Positions 34,728-47,115 of a DNA stretch of 64,000 bases are shown here, piece by piece (positions within the stretch are counted from its first letter, which is position 1; each line of letters starts with the position of its first letter). The translations under genes were made by a program, and so were the position numbers. The notes beneath the pieces are model-generated. The model had not been told where the DNA came from. It saw only the letters and a program-made list of their open reading frames with translations, and did not search any database. Origin of the DNA: Rhabdophis nuchalis (lineage: Eukaryota > Chordata > Lepidosauria > Squamata > Natricidae). The stretch spans positions 176,262,663 through 176,326,662 of the forward strand of contig CM077647.1 in NCBI GenBank assembly GCA_039707465.1, in the 5' to 3' direction.

Positions 34728-36505
34728 TTTCTTCCAACATGTTAAAAATAAGAAAAAAGTTAAGGAAACAATTGGTCCACTGCTGGGAGAAAATGGCAAG
34801 AAGATGATAAGCAACAGGGAGAAAGCAGAACTATTTAACTCTTTTTTTGCATCTGTCTTTACACAAAGGGATAAAACAGTCCAATCAATCAAAAACAGCA
34901 CCACAAATATCAGATTAGGAACACAAGTTGAAATAGGGAAGAAAATGGTAAGTGAGCACCTGTCTGCCCTGGACGAGTTCAAATCACCAGGACCGGATGG
35001 ATTACACCCCAGGGTTCTGAAGGAACTGGCAGATGAGATCTCAGAACCACTGAACTATATCTTTCAGAGATCCTGGAGCACCGGGGAACTGCCAGAAGAC
35101 TGGAAAAGAGCAGATGTGGTTCCCATCTTCAAAAAAGGAAAAAAAACAGATCCAGGAAACTATAGACCCATCAGCCTGACCTCAATACCAGGAAAGATTC
35201 TGGAAAAGATAATTAAACAACAAATAAGTGAACACCTAGAAGCAAACAAAGTAATAGCCAAAAGCCAACATGGGTTTGTCAAAAACAGATCATGCCAGAC
35301 GAATCTAATTGCATTCTTTGACAAAGTAACAAAATCAGTGGACCAGAGGAATGCTGTTGATATAATTTACCTGGACTTCAGTAAGGCAGTTGATAAAGTA
35401 GACCATAACCTACTATTAGATAAAGTAGAAAATTGTGGGTTAGACAGCAGCACCACCAAATGGATTCGTAACTGGCTGACCAACCGCACTCAACGTGTAG
35501 TCCTCAATGGAACTGCATCTACATGGAAGGAAGTATGCAGTGGAGTCCCCCAAGGCTCTGTTTTAGGCCCAGTACTCTTTAACATCTTCATCAACGATTT
35601 GGATGAGGGGATAAATGGGGAACTCATCAAATTTGCAGACGACACCAAGCTGGCAGGAATAGCCAACACTCCAGAAGATAGGCTTAAGATACAGAAGGAT
35701 CTAGACAAACTTGAACATTGGGCACTGTCTAATAAAATGAAATTCAATTATGAAAAAAGTAAGGTCCTACATATAGGCAAGAAAAACCAAATGCACAAGT
35801 ACAGTATAGGTGGTACCTTGCTCAATAGTAGCAACTGTGAGAGGGATCTCGGAATCCTAGTGGACAACCATTTAAATATGAGCCAGCAGTGTGCAGCAGC
35901 TGCCAAAAAAGCCAACACAGTTCTAGGCTGCATCAACAGAGGGATAGAATCTAGATCGCGTGAAGTGTTAATGCCACTGTATAGTGCCTTGGTAAGGCCA
36001 CACTTGGAATACTGCATACAGTTTTGGTCGCCACGATGTAGAAAAGACGTGGAGACTCTGGAAAGAGTGCAAAGAAGAGCAACCAAGATGATTAGAGGAC
36101 TGGAGACTAAGACATATGAAGAACGGCTGCAGGAGCTGGGTATGTCTAGTTTGATGAAGAGAAGGACCAGGGGAGACATGATAGCAGTGTTCCGATATCT
36201 CAGAGGGTGCCACAAAGAAGAGGGAGTCAAACTTTTCTCCAAGGCACCTGGGGGCAGGACAAGGAGCAATGGGTGGAAACTAACCAAGGAGAGAAGCAAC
36301 TTAGAACTAAGGAGAAATTTCCTAACAGTAAGAACAATTAACCTCTGGAACAGCTTGCCTCCAGCAGTTGTGAATGCCCCAACCCTGGAAGTCTTTAAAA
36401 AGATGTTAGACAGCCATTTGTCTGAAATGGTATAAGATTCCTGCCCATGCAGGGGGTTGGACTAGAAGACCTACAAGGTCCCTTCCAACTCTGCTATTGT
36501 ATTGG
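34663..36505 (+). mobile_element. CR1 LINE, 5'-truncated, with long open RT frame
   Basis: Coding text runs from about 34663 to a stop near 36433, more than 580 codons without a break: AELFNSFFASVFTQ, then KSPGPDGLHPRVLKE, NYRPISLTSIPGKILEKI, HGFVKNRSC, DIIYLDFSKA, VPQGSVLGPVLFNIF, the RT catalytic motif FADD in ELIKFADDTKLAG, and the C-terminal ERVQRRATKMIRGLE and LELRRNFLTVRTINLWN. The 3' UTR ends gggttggactagaagaccta, ccaactctgctattg. The endonuclease domain is missing. The open frame suggests recent insertion. It lies in intron 3 of pseudogene B. Confidence 0.95.
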
Positions 36506-36654
36506 TACACGTTGGTACCAATGATGTTGGGAAGGCAAAGCAATCAGTCCTGGAAACCAAATTCAGGTTACTAGGAAGAAGATTGAAGTCCCGAACTTCC
36601 AAGGTAGCATTTTCAGAAGCGCTGCCTGTTCCTCATGTAGGACCTACCAGGCAG
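36506..36654 (+). mobile_element. CR1 ORF1/SGNH-like fragment
   Basis: Directly after the CR1 tail a frame reads VHVGTNDVGKAKQSVLETKF and LKSRTSKVAFSEALPVP. GTND is a block of SGNH hydrolase-type domains found in ORF1 of CR1/L2 LINEs. No start, and it breaks off into Penelope-like text. The assignment is from motif memory only. Confidence 0.5.
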
Positions 36655-36980
36655 GGAGGGATACAACATCATCTATCTCCAATCTACAACACAGTCCTTT
36701 CAACAGTTCCAAGAAGGCGCCACACCCATTTGGAGCACTCAGGTGACCCTCATGACTCAGATAAAGCTCCAGATAACCTTAATGACTTGCTGAAAGAATG
36801 CAAATGACCACTTTCTGCAAGAAGTATAAATCCTTCCCCGCCATCTAATCAGAGCTGAAGAAGCTTCTTGGATGAGAAGTGTAACACCTTCAAAGAAAAA
36901 CCAGAAAGCCCTGTTGCCTCTTGAAAAACCAATGACCTGGATGACCGAGAATCTCCAGAGGCAATAAGTCTAAGTGTTAT
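36655..36980 (+). mobile_element. Penelope-like element 5' segment with decayed hammerhead-like core
   Basis: Contains text I recognise from squamate Penelope copies: aatccttcccc, agcttcttggatgagaagtg, ccttcaaagaaaaacc, ttgcctcttgaaaaa and ctggatgaccgagaatctcc. CTGAAGA (36855-36861) fits the hammerhead CUGANGA box, with a CTTCT/AGAAG stem II (36864-36868 / 36875-36879). The following GAAAC box is changed to gtaac, so self-cleavage is unlikely. Confidence 0.55.
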
Positions 36981-37657
36981 TGCTATCTAAAATTATCCTC
37001 AGCTAGTTCTCTAATGCACTTCCCTTTGGCTCATGAACATTTTAGAGTTGGGATGTACAGCATTCTCTCTCTATCAATATTCAAGAGGAATGGACCAAAT
37101 AGACCTTTTCAGCTGTGACCTCCACCCTTTGAAAGAACTCTATGTTCTTTCTCCCTCTCTATCTCCCTCTCTCTATCTCCCTCTCTCCCTCTCCTCTCTC
37201 TCCAATTCTCTGTATCTCTGTATGCGTGTCTGTCTCTCTGTCAATTGAGTCTCAGAGGATGAAATATGGTTGAAGGAAATTTGTCAGGTTTCAGGATATC
37301 AAATACCTTTGTACTAATGAATAAGAAACAATGTGGGATGAGTTTAGATATGGTCCAAATTTGATTATTTGGTTGTTTAAATAGTGAATATAAATTATAT
37401 CTGAATCAAGTTGTATGATATCAATACCTCATTCTGATTTTGATTTGTTACCTGCTGTTCTATTTTTCCTTTGTAAGTAACATTACATTATTTCTAGAAC
37501 AGACCCGTGTCATTCTCTGAAATATAGATTATCTATATTGTAAGTGTACTTATTTGATATTTGTTAGAGCAATGGGAAGAATGACTAAGTGAAAATTCAA
37601 AATACTGGCAATTACTATCCTTTCAACTCTATCTCCCTTTCATTCTTTTTCAAGTAG
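36981..37657 (+). other. Start of second duplicated segment (intron 3 end, gene B)
   Basis: From 36981 the sequence repeats base 1 onward almost exactly (tgctatctaaaattatcctc), offset 36,980, falling to 36,977 after small indels. Its CT microsatellite is shorter than in copy A. No gene. Confidence 0.85.
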
Positions 37658-37885
37658 CTCCATTCATTTCTTCAAGGCATTTCTTTCAACAATACAGCTG
37701 GGGAGAGAATATTCCTGAATGAGAAAGGAGAAGCAACTGGTGGATTCGACATCACCAACTTGATCACTTTCCCAAATAGATCCTTTCAGAGAGTTAGAAT
37801 TGGAGAGATGGATCCTCAAATTCCCAATGTGAAGGGATTAATCATTGAAGAAGAGGTGATTGTCTGGCACCCAGCTTTTAACCAG
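37658..37885 (+). pseudogene. V2R gene B, exon 4
   Basis: 228 nt, 76 codons, open, with only two differences from 681-908 by eye, both changing a residue (GE to GG in the EATG segment; IIDEE to IIEEE). It has the same weak GTGTGG donor. It carries the ITFPNRSFQRV and WHPAFNQ motifs. It is intact itself but belongs to a dead gene. Confidence 0.92.
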
Positions 37886-38185
37886 GTGTGGATTCATTTA
37901 ATCAACTATTCCTTGATACCTTATGATCCCATATTGAACACAATCTCTTTAGATATCTAATAAGTGTTTTTGAAAAAAATGACATATTCTGTACAAATAT
38001 TGTAAACGATCAAGCATTCATCAAATTTACAAAATGACATTACAATTTAAATTCATATTTGGGTTGCATATCCATTTGAAATCACAGGAGTTGTAATCAC
38101 ATATATCTCTTTATCTACCCTGCCATTCTCCAAACACGTCCTTTGCACATCCTTATAATATCAACATGGTATGGATAGAATAAAT
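37886..38185 (+). other. Start of intron 4, gene B
   Basis: Matches 909-1212 of copy A. No gene or repeat recognised. Confidence 0.6.
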
Positions 38186-38448
38186 ATGCAATAGCTCAAT
38201 GGTTAAAGACACTGAGCTTGTCAGCTGGATAGCTGAGACCTGAGCATCATGCAATAGGGTGAGCTCCCATGCCTGCTTCAGCTCCTCCTCACCTAGGAAT
38301 TCAAAAGCATGCAAATGTGAGTAGATTCATATGTACCACTTTGGTGGGAAGGTAACAATTCTCCTGGTGCCTTTGGCACATAGCCCCGTTGGCCACATGA
38401 CCATGGAAAATATCTTTGGGGGATTTGACAGGAGGTTTTCCAGCTGGA
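38186..38448 (+). mobile_element. tRNA-derived SINE (squamate type), copy B
   Basis: Duplicate of 1213-1471, with the same tagctcaatggttaaag head and ttggtgggaaggtaac body. It carries a few independent substitutions and extra text (acagacctggg) at the right edge. Confidence 0.6.
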
Positions 38449-38661
38449 CAGACCTGGGGGGTGTGAGCTCTGAAGAGCCTCATATGAATACTGTCTGACT
38501 AAATCTGGGGATCCTTTTTTGGATCAGACCCCCCCCCTGGAGGGGGGGCAAAGAGGGGCAGCATCTCATCAGACCGAGAGGGAGGTAACAGATCCCTCGT
38601 AGGTCAGAGATTTGCCCTATGAATCGGAATCGGGGCAGCAGCCTGCAATATGGCTGACAAG

Positions 38662-39600
38662 AGTCCACTCAGTCCAAGACTGAGTGGCTGTGGCTTCCGG
38701 CACCCCGGTTCAGCCAGATTACTCCAACTCTGGCCATTGGGGGTGAAACACCGGCCCCCGTGGAGAGGGCGCGCAATTTGGGTGTCCTCCTGGATTCCCG
38801 GCTGTCTATGGAAGATCATGTGGCAGCCGTGGCCAGAGGGGCGTTTCATCAGGTACGCCTGATGCGCCAATTGCGCCCCTTACTGGACCGGGATGCCTTA
38901 CGCACAGTCACTCAAGCACTTGTCACCTCTCGACTCGACTACTGTAATGCTCTCTACATGGGGCTCCCCTTGAGGTGCACCCGAAAGCTGCAGCTAGTCC
39001 AGAACACAGCCGCGCGGGTGATTACGGGAGCCCCCAGATGCTCCCACATAACACCGATCCTGCGCGAGCTGCACTGGCTTCCTGTGGTCTTTCGGGTGCG
39101 CTTCAAGGTCTTGACGACCATCTTTAAAGCGCTCCATGGCTCGGGGCCTAGTTATATGCGAGACCGCCTCCTGCCCCATACATCCCTCAGACCGATACGC
39201 TCCCACAGAGAGGGCCTCCTCAGGGTGCCGTCGGCTGGACAATGCCGACTGGCGACACCCAGGGGAAGAGCCTTCTCTGTGGCGGGCCCTGCCCTTTGGA
39301 ATGACCTACCCCCTGAACTCCGCACCATCTCCGACCTCCGCCTCTTCCGCAAGTGTCTGAAGACACACCTATTCCACCTAGCCGGCCTAGCGTAACCTCC
39401 ATACTGATTATTAGATAGTTTTAAATTTGGGATTTTAATTCGGTTTTTAGCGCAGGGTTTATTTATTAGAATAAGTATTTTAAATTTTGATATATTTTAT
39501 ATATTTTGTATCTATTTTAACATTCCTGTGCGCCGCCCTGGGTCCATTTGGAGAAGGGCGGGGTATAAATTTAATAAATAAAATAAATAATAAAATAAAT
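38662..39600 (+). mobile_element. L2-clade LINE, 5'-truncated, copy B only
   Basis: Copy A has an uninterrupted gctgacaagatgctgatt at about 1670, so this is an insertion after duplication. The C-terminal frame 38760-39395 reads RNLGVLLDSRLSMEDHVAAV, ALVTSRLDYCNALYMGLP, RELHWLPVVFRVRFKVL and FSVAGPALWNDLPPELR, typical of the end of L2 ORF2. The tail has gcgccgccctgggtcc, gagaagggcggggtataaa and (AATAAAT)n. The RT core itself is missing. Confidence 0.92.
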
Positions 39601-40419
39601 AAGATGCTGATTTCAAGTCAAAGCAAATGAACAGGAAGGTTAGGAAGAGACAAAAGACCAGTAAGAAAATTTATCTAACCCACAGCCATAAATCAAACTT
39701 GGAAAAGGCAAAGAAGACTTGAGATCATAAATAATATTGATGGTCAGAGTGGGATTTTTTCAAAAAGAAAGAAAGAAAGAAAAGGAAAACGGAGGGTTGA
39801 AACACCAGCCACCCCAAAAGCTATTTGTTTGAAACAATTTTGGAGAGAAAGGGAGAAAGCAGAGAAATGACAAACCCACTCAAATATAAACTCTAAATTT
39901 GGTTTTGGATTTGAAATAGAAACCAAACATTCTGAAGGATTTACTTAATTTGAACTTCTTCCAACTAATGTATCTTAAGCATCTCCAAAAAATCAAGAAG
40001 AAGCACTTCTTCTCACTGATAACTGATAACCTAACCTTGACTGTGTGGGAAGTTTTTATCAACCAGATACCATAAATCAGAATTTGGAAAAGCAGGAAGC
40101 AAAAGAGAAATGTACCTGAATCTGGCTGTTTGAAAGTTTGTTCCAATTGATATATTTTGAGCAGCTGTAGTCGACTGGAGGTGGAAGGTGGCAAGGGAAA
40201 GGATAATAACAGAGTCAAGAACTGGGAAATATGAAGGGTTTCCCCCCCTCTTTCTTCCTTTTTTTTCTTTGCAAAAGATTAAGATGGCCCCAGATTCTCT
40301 TCCGGTTTCACAGAAGTTGAATTAACTGAATTTAAGGTGGACCAGAACCTCGAAATAAGACTTGTATAACTAACTGCAATTTTGGAACTGGACATTAAGG
40401 AAGAACAAAAGACCAAGAT
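39601..40419 (+). other. Intron 4 of gene B, duplicated part
   Basis: Collinear with about 1671-2490 of copy A. No gene. Confidence 0.65.
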
Positions 40420-40570
40420 ACAATACAATAAAATACAATAGCAGAGTTGGAAGGGACATTGGAGGTCTTCTACTCCAACCCCCTGTCTAGGCAGGAAACC
40501 CTATAACATTTCAGACAAATGGCTATCCAACATCTTCTTAAAGACTTCTTAAAGACTTCTTAAAGTGTTG
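40420..40570 (-). mobile_element. CR1 LINE 3' end, antisense, copy B
   Basis: Duplicate of 2491-2636, including the threefold 11-bp acttcttaaag repeat at the edge. Confidence 0.85.
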
Positions 40571-40722
40571 GGACAAGATGGCTCCCATTGCTCTTCCCCA
40601 CAGCAGCTGAAGTAGATAAATTTAAGGTGGATCATAAATCTGAAATGAGAACTTTATAACTAACTGTAACTTTGGAACTGGATCATGGAAAACTGGGAAT
40701 TTGAAGAAATACGTGAAACTAT

Positions 40723-40892
40723 TTATTTATTTATTTATTTTATTAAATTTATACCCCGCCCTTCTCCTTGTTAGGACCCAGGGCGGCACACAGGCATCTT
40801 AAAAACACAAAATACAATAAATATCAATTAAAATGTAATTAAATTCATTTACCCGTGCTAAAAACCCAATATTAATAACCCTACCAAATTAC
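40723..40892 (-). mobile_element. L2 LINE tail, antisense, copy B only
   Basis: The plus strand reads (TTTA)n, taccccgcccttctcc, acccagggcggcacacagg and attacccgtgctaaaaa-like text, the reverse of the L2 3' end. A direct repeat aaactat flanks it (40716-40722 and 40893-40899); copy A has the empty site at about 2787. It is 5'-truncated to the UTR. Confidence 0.85.
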
Positions 40893-42129
40893 AAACTATA
40901 AAATAAAATGTGCACAAATCATTAAAATCAAGCCAAAATAGAATTCTTATTCCAGAAAAGCAGATAACTAAAGGAGGAGAGGGGCAAGACAATGAAGGGG
41001 TAGAAATTGAGGGAAATAAAAAGCAGACCAAAAACTCCATTGTTCTTGGCAGTGGTATAGGGAAAATTATAAAAAGGGAAATGTCCCAACAAAAGGGAAT
41101 ATTGTATTCCTAAATATGACAATAAAATGGAGCTGCTAATTGGTTGACTATAATAATGGAAAGATACCAAAACAAAGCTTAAAATATATGGAATATGGAT
41201 AAATATGAAACGGATATGGGGAGGTTGTAGAGGTTTGTGATTCACTTTTATACATGATAATTAAACTGAGTTGTGAATTGATTGAATATGACAATAGAAG
41301 GACAACTAAGCTTGGGTTAAAAACATATGAAACATAGACATGTATGGAACATTTAAGATGATGAATAAAGTGAGATGTTTACTGCTTGTTATTCTATATA
41401 ATAGATTAAGGGAATTATAATGAACATTGAACAACGAGGATTGCCATTTATCACAAATTGGGGGCATTTAAGGATGTATAGTTATATAAAAGTAATGATG
41501 AGAATAGCTGGGAATTGTAACCAGGTCTACATCTTGGCCAAAATTAGGCAGGAGGGATGGGTTAAAAAGCACAATGACTATAGATGTATACTTTTTGTTC
41601 TAGTTTTTTTTTATAAAAATGAAGGAGAATACATGTTAAAATTAAATATGTATATTGAAAAGGAACTATAAATACCATCAACATAAAATGGAGCATGCTC
41701 AGAAGCTCTAATACACCAAGTAAATGAGTTGGAAGTAGAGAAGAGAGGTGAGGGAAGAAGAGAGGGATAGGAGAGAGGGCAGTGGGTGGAAGAGGAGAAG
41801 AGAAATGAGTGGAAAGGGGAGAGAGGAAAAGGAGAGAGGAAGGGCAAGAAGAGAAGGGAAGGATGACAGAGGGAAGAAAGGAGGGAGGGAGGGGGAGGAG
41901 AGAGGAGAAAAAAAGTGATGGGTAAGTTACAAATATGGTGTATGGAGAGCACACGATCCAATAATTGTTTTGGGAGTTGATGGTAATCGCCACCAAATTT
42001 TTACACAATGTTCCTTACAAGAGCAGCACCAATGATACGTACAAATTGTGTGGACATGGCACACTGGTGCCAGGTACAAGCCACACCAATGTACAACTGC
42101 AGCTCTTTTGTGTTTTCCTCACTCACTTG
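40893..42129 (+). other. Intron 4 of gene B up to satellite array B
   Basis: Collinear with 2800-4204 minus two deletions. Includes the purine tract at 41739-41912 and the same left shoulder as array A. No gene. Confidence 0.6.
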
Positions 42130-45100
42130 CAACGCCCCCTGCCTCCTCCCCTCTCCCAACTCTCCATGCCTTCAACGGACCTCCCTACACAACCACCCCT
42201 GCCTCCCCCCTCCCAACTCTCCATGCCTGCAACAGCGCTCCCTGCGCCACGCCCCCTGCCTCCCCCCCCTCCCAACTCTCCATGCCTGCAATGGAGCTCT
42301 CTGCACCACGCCCCCTGCCTCCTCCCCCCTCCCAACTCTCCATGCCTGCAACAGAGCTCCCTGCGCCACGCCCCCTGCCTCCTCCCCCCTCCCAACTCTC
42401 CATACCTGCAACAGAGCTCCCTGCACCACACCCCCTGCCTCCTCCCCCTCCCAACTCTCCATGCCTGCAATGAAGCTCCCTGCACCACGACCCCTGCCTC
42501 CTCCCCCCTCCCAACTCTCCATACCTGCAACAGAGTTCCCTGCGCCACACCCCCTGCCTCCTCCCCCTCCCAACTCTCCATGCCTGCAACGGAGCTCCCT
42601 GTGCCACGCCCCCTGCCTCCTCCCCCCTCCCAACTCTCCATACCTACAACAGAGCTCCCTGCGCCACACCCCCTGCCTCCTCCCCCTCCCAACTCTGCAT
42701 GCCTGCAACGCAGCTGCCTGAGCCACCTTGCCTCCTCCCCCCTCCCAACTCTCCATGCTTGCAACAGAGCTCTCTGAACCATGCCCCCTGCCTCCTCCTC
42801 CCTCCCAACTCTCCATACCTGCAACAGAGCTCCCTGCACCACACCCCCTGCCTCCTCCCCCTCCCAACTCTCCATGCCTGCAATGGAGCTCCCTACACCA
42901 CCACCCCTACCTCCCCCCCTCCCAAATCTCCATGCCTGCAATAGAGGTCCCTGCGCCACTCCCCCTGCCTCCTCCCCCCTCCCAACTCTCCATACCTGCA
43001 ACAGAGCTCCCTGCGCCACGCCCCCTGCCTCCTCCCCCCTCCCCACTCTCCATACCTGCAACAGAGCTCCCTGCGCCATGCCCCCTGCCTCCTCCCCCCT
43101 CCCAACTCTCCATACCTGCAACAGAGCTCCCTGCACCACACCCACTGCCTCCCCCCTCCCAACTCTCCATGCCTGCAATGGAGCTCCCTACACCACCACC
43201 CCTGCCTCCCCCCCTCCCAACTCTCCATGCCTGCAACAGAGCTCCCTGCGCCATGCCCCCTGCCTCATCCCCCCTCCCAATTCTCCATAGCTGCAACAGA
43301 GCTCCCTGCGCCACACCCCCTGCCTCCTCCCCCTCCCAACTCTCCATGCCTGCAATAGAGCTCCCTGCGCCATGCCCCCTGCCTCCTCCCCCTCCCAACT
43401 CTCCATACCTGCAACAAAGCTCCCTGCGCCACGCCCCCTGCCTCCTCCACTCTCCCAACTCTCCATGCCTGCAACGGAGCTGCCTGAGCAACCTTGCCTA
43501 CTCCCCCCTCCCAACTCTCCATACCTGCAACAGAGCTCCCTGCGCCACGCCCCCTGCCTCCTCCCCCCTCCCCACTCTCCATACCTGCAACAGAGCTCCC
43601 TGCGCCACGCCCCCTGCCTCCTCCCCCCTCCCAACTCTCCATACCTGCAACAGAGCTCCTTGCACCACACCCCCTGCCTCCCCCCCTCCCAACTCTCCAT
43701 GCCTGCTATGGAGCTCCCTGCGCCACACCCCCTGCCTCCCCCCTCCCAACTCTCCATACCTGCAACGGAGCTCCCTACACCACCACCCCTGCCTCCCCCC
43801 CTCCCAACTCTCCATGCCTGCAACAGAGCTCCCTGCTCATGCCCCCTGCCTCCACCCCCCTCCCAACTCTCCATAGCTGCAACAGAGCTCCCTGCGCCAC
43901 ACCCCCTGCCTCCTCCCCCTCCCAACTCTCCATGCCTGCAATAGAGCTCCCTGCGCCATGCCCCCTGCCTCCTCCCCCTCCCAACTCTCCATGCCTGCAA
44001 CAGAGCTCCCTGCACCACCACCCCTGCCTCCTCCCCCCTCCCAACTCTCCATGCCTGCAACAGAGCTCCCTGCGACACGCCCCCTGCCTCCTCCCCCCTC
44101 CCAACTCTCCATGCCTGCAACAGAGCTCATGCGCCATGCCCCCTGTCTCCTCCTGCTCCCAACTCTCCATGCCTGCAACGGAGCTCCCTGCACCACGCCC
44201 CCTGCCTCCTCCTCCCTCCCAACTCTCCATACCTGCAACAGAGCTCTCTGCACCACACCCCTTGCCTCCTCCCCCTCCCAACTCTCCATGCCTGCAATGG
44301 AGCTCCCTGCGCCACACCCCCTGCCTCCTCCCCCTCCCAACTCTCCATACCTGCAACAGAGCTCCCTGTGCCACACCCCCTGCCTCCTCCCCCTTCCAAC
44401 ATTCCATGCCTGCAACGGAGCTCCCTGCGCCACACCCCTGCCTCCTCCCCCCTCCCAACTCTCCATACCTGCAACAGAGCTCCCTGAGCCACACCCCCTG
44501 CCTCCTCTCCCTCCCTACTCTCCATGCCTGCAATGGAGCTCCCTGCGCCACACCCCCTGCCTCCTCCCCCTCCCAACTCTCCATACCTGCAACAGAGCTC
44601 CCTGTGCCACACCCCCTGCCTCCTCCCCCTCCCAACTCTCCATGCCTGCAATGGAGCTCCCTGCGCCATGCCCCCTGCCTCCTCTCCCCTCCCAACTCTC
44701 CATGCTTGCAACGGAGCTCTCTGCACCATGCCCCCTGCCTCCTCCTCCCTCCCAACTCTCCATACCTGCAACAGAGCTCCCTTTGCCACACCCCCTGCCT
44801 CCTCCCACTCCCAACTCTGCATGCCTGCAATGGAGCTCCCTGTGCCACACCCCCTGCCTCCTCCACTCTCCCAACTCTCCATGCCTGCAACGGAGCTCCC
44901 TGCTCCACGCCCCTGCCTCCTACCCCCTCTCAACTCTCCATACCTGCAACAGAGCTCCCTGCGCCATGCCCCCTTCCTCCTCCCCCCTCCCAACTCTCCA
45001 TAGCTGCAACAGAGCTCCCTGCGCCACACCCCCTGCCTCCTCCCCCTCCCAACTCTCCATGCCTGCAATAGAGCTCCCTGCGCCATGCCCCCTGCCTCCT

Positions 45101-46599
45101 CCCCCTCCCAACTCTCCATACCTTCAACAAAGCTCCCTGCGCCACGCCCCCTGCCTCCTCCACTCTCCCAACTCTCCATGGCTGCAACGGAGCTGCCTGA
45201 GCCACCTTGCCTACTCCCCCCTCCCAACTCTCCATACCTGCAACAGAGCTCCCTGCGCCACGCCCCCTGCCTCCTCCTCCCTCCCAACTCTCCATACCTG
45301 CAACAGAGCTCTCTGCACCACACCCCTTGCCTCCTCCCCCTCCCAACTCTCCATGCCTGCAATGGAGCTCCCTGCGCCACACCCCCTGCCTCCTCCCCCT
45401 CCCAACTCTCCATACCTGCAACAGAGCTCCCTGTGCCACACCCCCTGCCTCCTCCCCCTTCCAACTTTCCATGCCTGCAACGGAGCTCCCTGCGCCACAC
45501 CCCTGCCTCCTCCCCCCTCCCAACTCTCCATACCTGCAACAGAGCTCCCTGCGCCACACCCCCTGCCTCCTCCCCCTCCCTATTCTCCATGCCTGCAATG
45601 GAGCTCCCTGCGCCACACCCCCTGCCTCCTCCCCCTCCCAACTCTCCATACCTGCAACAGAGCTCCCTGTGCCACACCCCCTGCCTCCTCCCCCTCCCAA
45701 CTCTCCATGCCTGCAATGGAGCTCCCTGCGCCATGCCCCCTGCCTCCTCTCCCCTCCCAACTCTCCATGCTTGCAACGGAGCTCTCTGCACCATGCCCCC
45801 TGCCTCCTCCTCCCTCCCAACTCTCCATACTTGCAACAGAGCTCCCTGTGCCACACCCCCTGCCTCCTCCCACTCCCAACTCTGCATGCCTGCAATGGAG
45901 CTCCCTGTGCCACGCCCCGTGCCTCCTCCTCTCTCCCAACTCTCCATGCCTGCAACGGAGCTCCCTGCTCCACGCCCCTGCCTCCTACCCCCTCTCAACT
46001 CTCCATACCTGCAACAGACTTCCCTGCGCCACAACCCCTGCCTCCGCCCCCTCCCAACTCTCCATGCCTGCAATGGAGCTCCCTGCGCCACGCCCCCTGC
46101 CTCATCCACTCTCCCAACTCTCCATACCTGCAACAGAGCTCCCTGTGCCACACCCCCTGCCTCCTTCCCCTCCCAACTCTCCATACCTGCAACAGAGCTC
46201 CCTGCGCCACACCCCCTGCCTCCTCCCCCTCCCAACTCTCCATGCCTGCTATGGAGCTCCCTGCGCCACACCCCCTGCCTCCCCCCCTCCCAACTCTCCA
46301 TACCTGCAACGGAGCTCCCTGCGCCACACCCCCTGTCTCCTCCCCCTCCCAACTCTCCATGCCTGCAATGGAGCTCCCTGCGCCACACCCCTGCCTCCTC
46401 CCCCCTCCCAACTCTCCATACCTGCAACAGAGCTCTCTGTGCCACACCCCCTGCCTCCTCCCCCTCCCAACTCTCCATGCCTGCAATGGAGCTCCCTGCG
46501 CCACACCCCCTGCCTCCTCCCCCTCCCAACTCTCCATACCTGCAACAGAGCTTCCTGCACCACACCCCCTGCCTCCTCCCCCTCCCAACTCTCCATGCC
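42130..46599 (+). repeat. 59-bp minisatellite array B (about 76 units)
   Basis: The same unit as array A and the same left junction (cctcactcacttgc), but roughly a quarter of the length. The variant mix differs: gcaacagag and gcaatggag units alternate, and the gcagctgcctgagccacc variant is rarer. It contains its own repeats: blocks around 44230-44900 and 45290-45990 are similar. Long frames on both strands are repeat artefacts. Confidence 0.96.
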
Positions 46600-46844
46600 T
46601 GCACCTGATGTCGTGGCTGACTTTGCATTGGACAATATGCTGGGGTCAAAGGGGCTTAAGGGTTGGGTTATGCTTTGTTACGTATGTTGCGCGCCTAAAT
46701 GTTTCATTCCTTGCTTGACTTTGGCTGAAGCCTTATCATTATCAGTAAAAGTAGCCTTGAACATTATCAGTAAAAGTAGCCTTGAACCTTCTAAATGAAG
46801 TCAAGTGTGTTCTTCCTTGATTTATGATGGGAACAGTCATGACA
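46600..46844 (+). mobile_element. 3' part of a chromovirus LTR embedded in satellite
   Basis: From gcacctgatgtcgtggctga to gtcatgaca it matches the last 219 bp of the LTR at 47116-47499, plus an internal 25-bp tandem duplication of attatcagtaaaagtagcct-tgaac at about 46735-46785. Satellite joins it on the left at ctgca(a/c)c microhomology; on the right, four A's of leader are followed by satellite again. Confidence 0.88.
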
Positions 46845-46848
46845 AAAT

Positions 46849-47115
46849 GCCTCCTCCCCCTCCCAACTCTCCATGCTTGCAATGGAGCTCCCTGCACCAC
46901 GCCCCCTGCCTCCTCTACTCTCCCAACTCTCCATGCCTGCAACAGAGCTCCCTGCGCCACGCCCCCTGCCTCCTCCCTCCTCCCAACTCTCCATACCTGC
47001 AACAGAGCTCCCTGCGCCACGCCCCCTGTCTCTTCCACTCTCCCAACTCTCCATGCCTGCAACGGAGCTCCCTGCGCCACGCCCCCTGCCTCCTCCCCCC
47101 TCCCAACTCTCCATG
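46849..47115 (+). repeat. Short satellite block between LTR pieces, copy B
   Basis: Four to five 59-bp units (tgcctcctccccctcccaac ...) ending ctccatg immediately before the intact LTR, just as array A ends at 23399. Confidence 0.92.
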
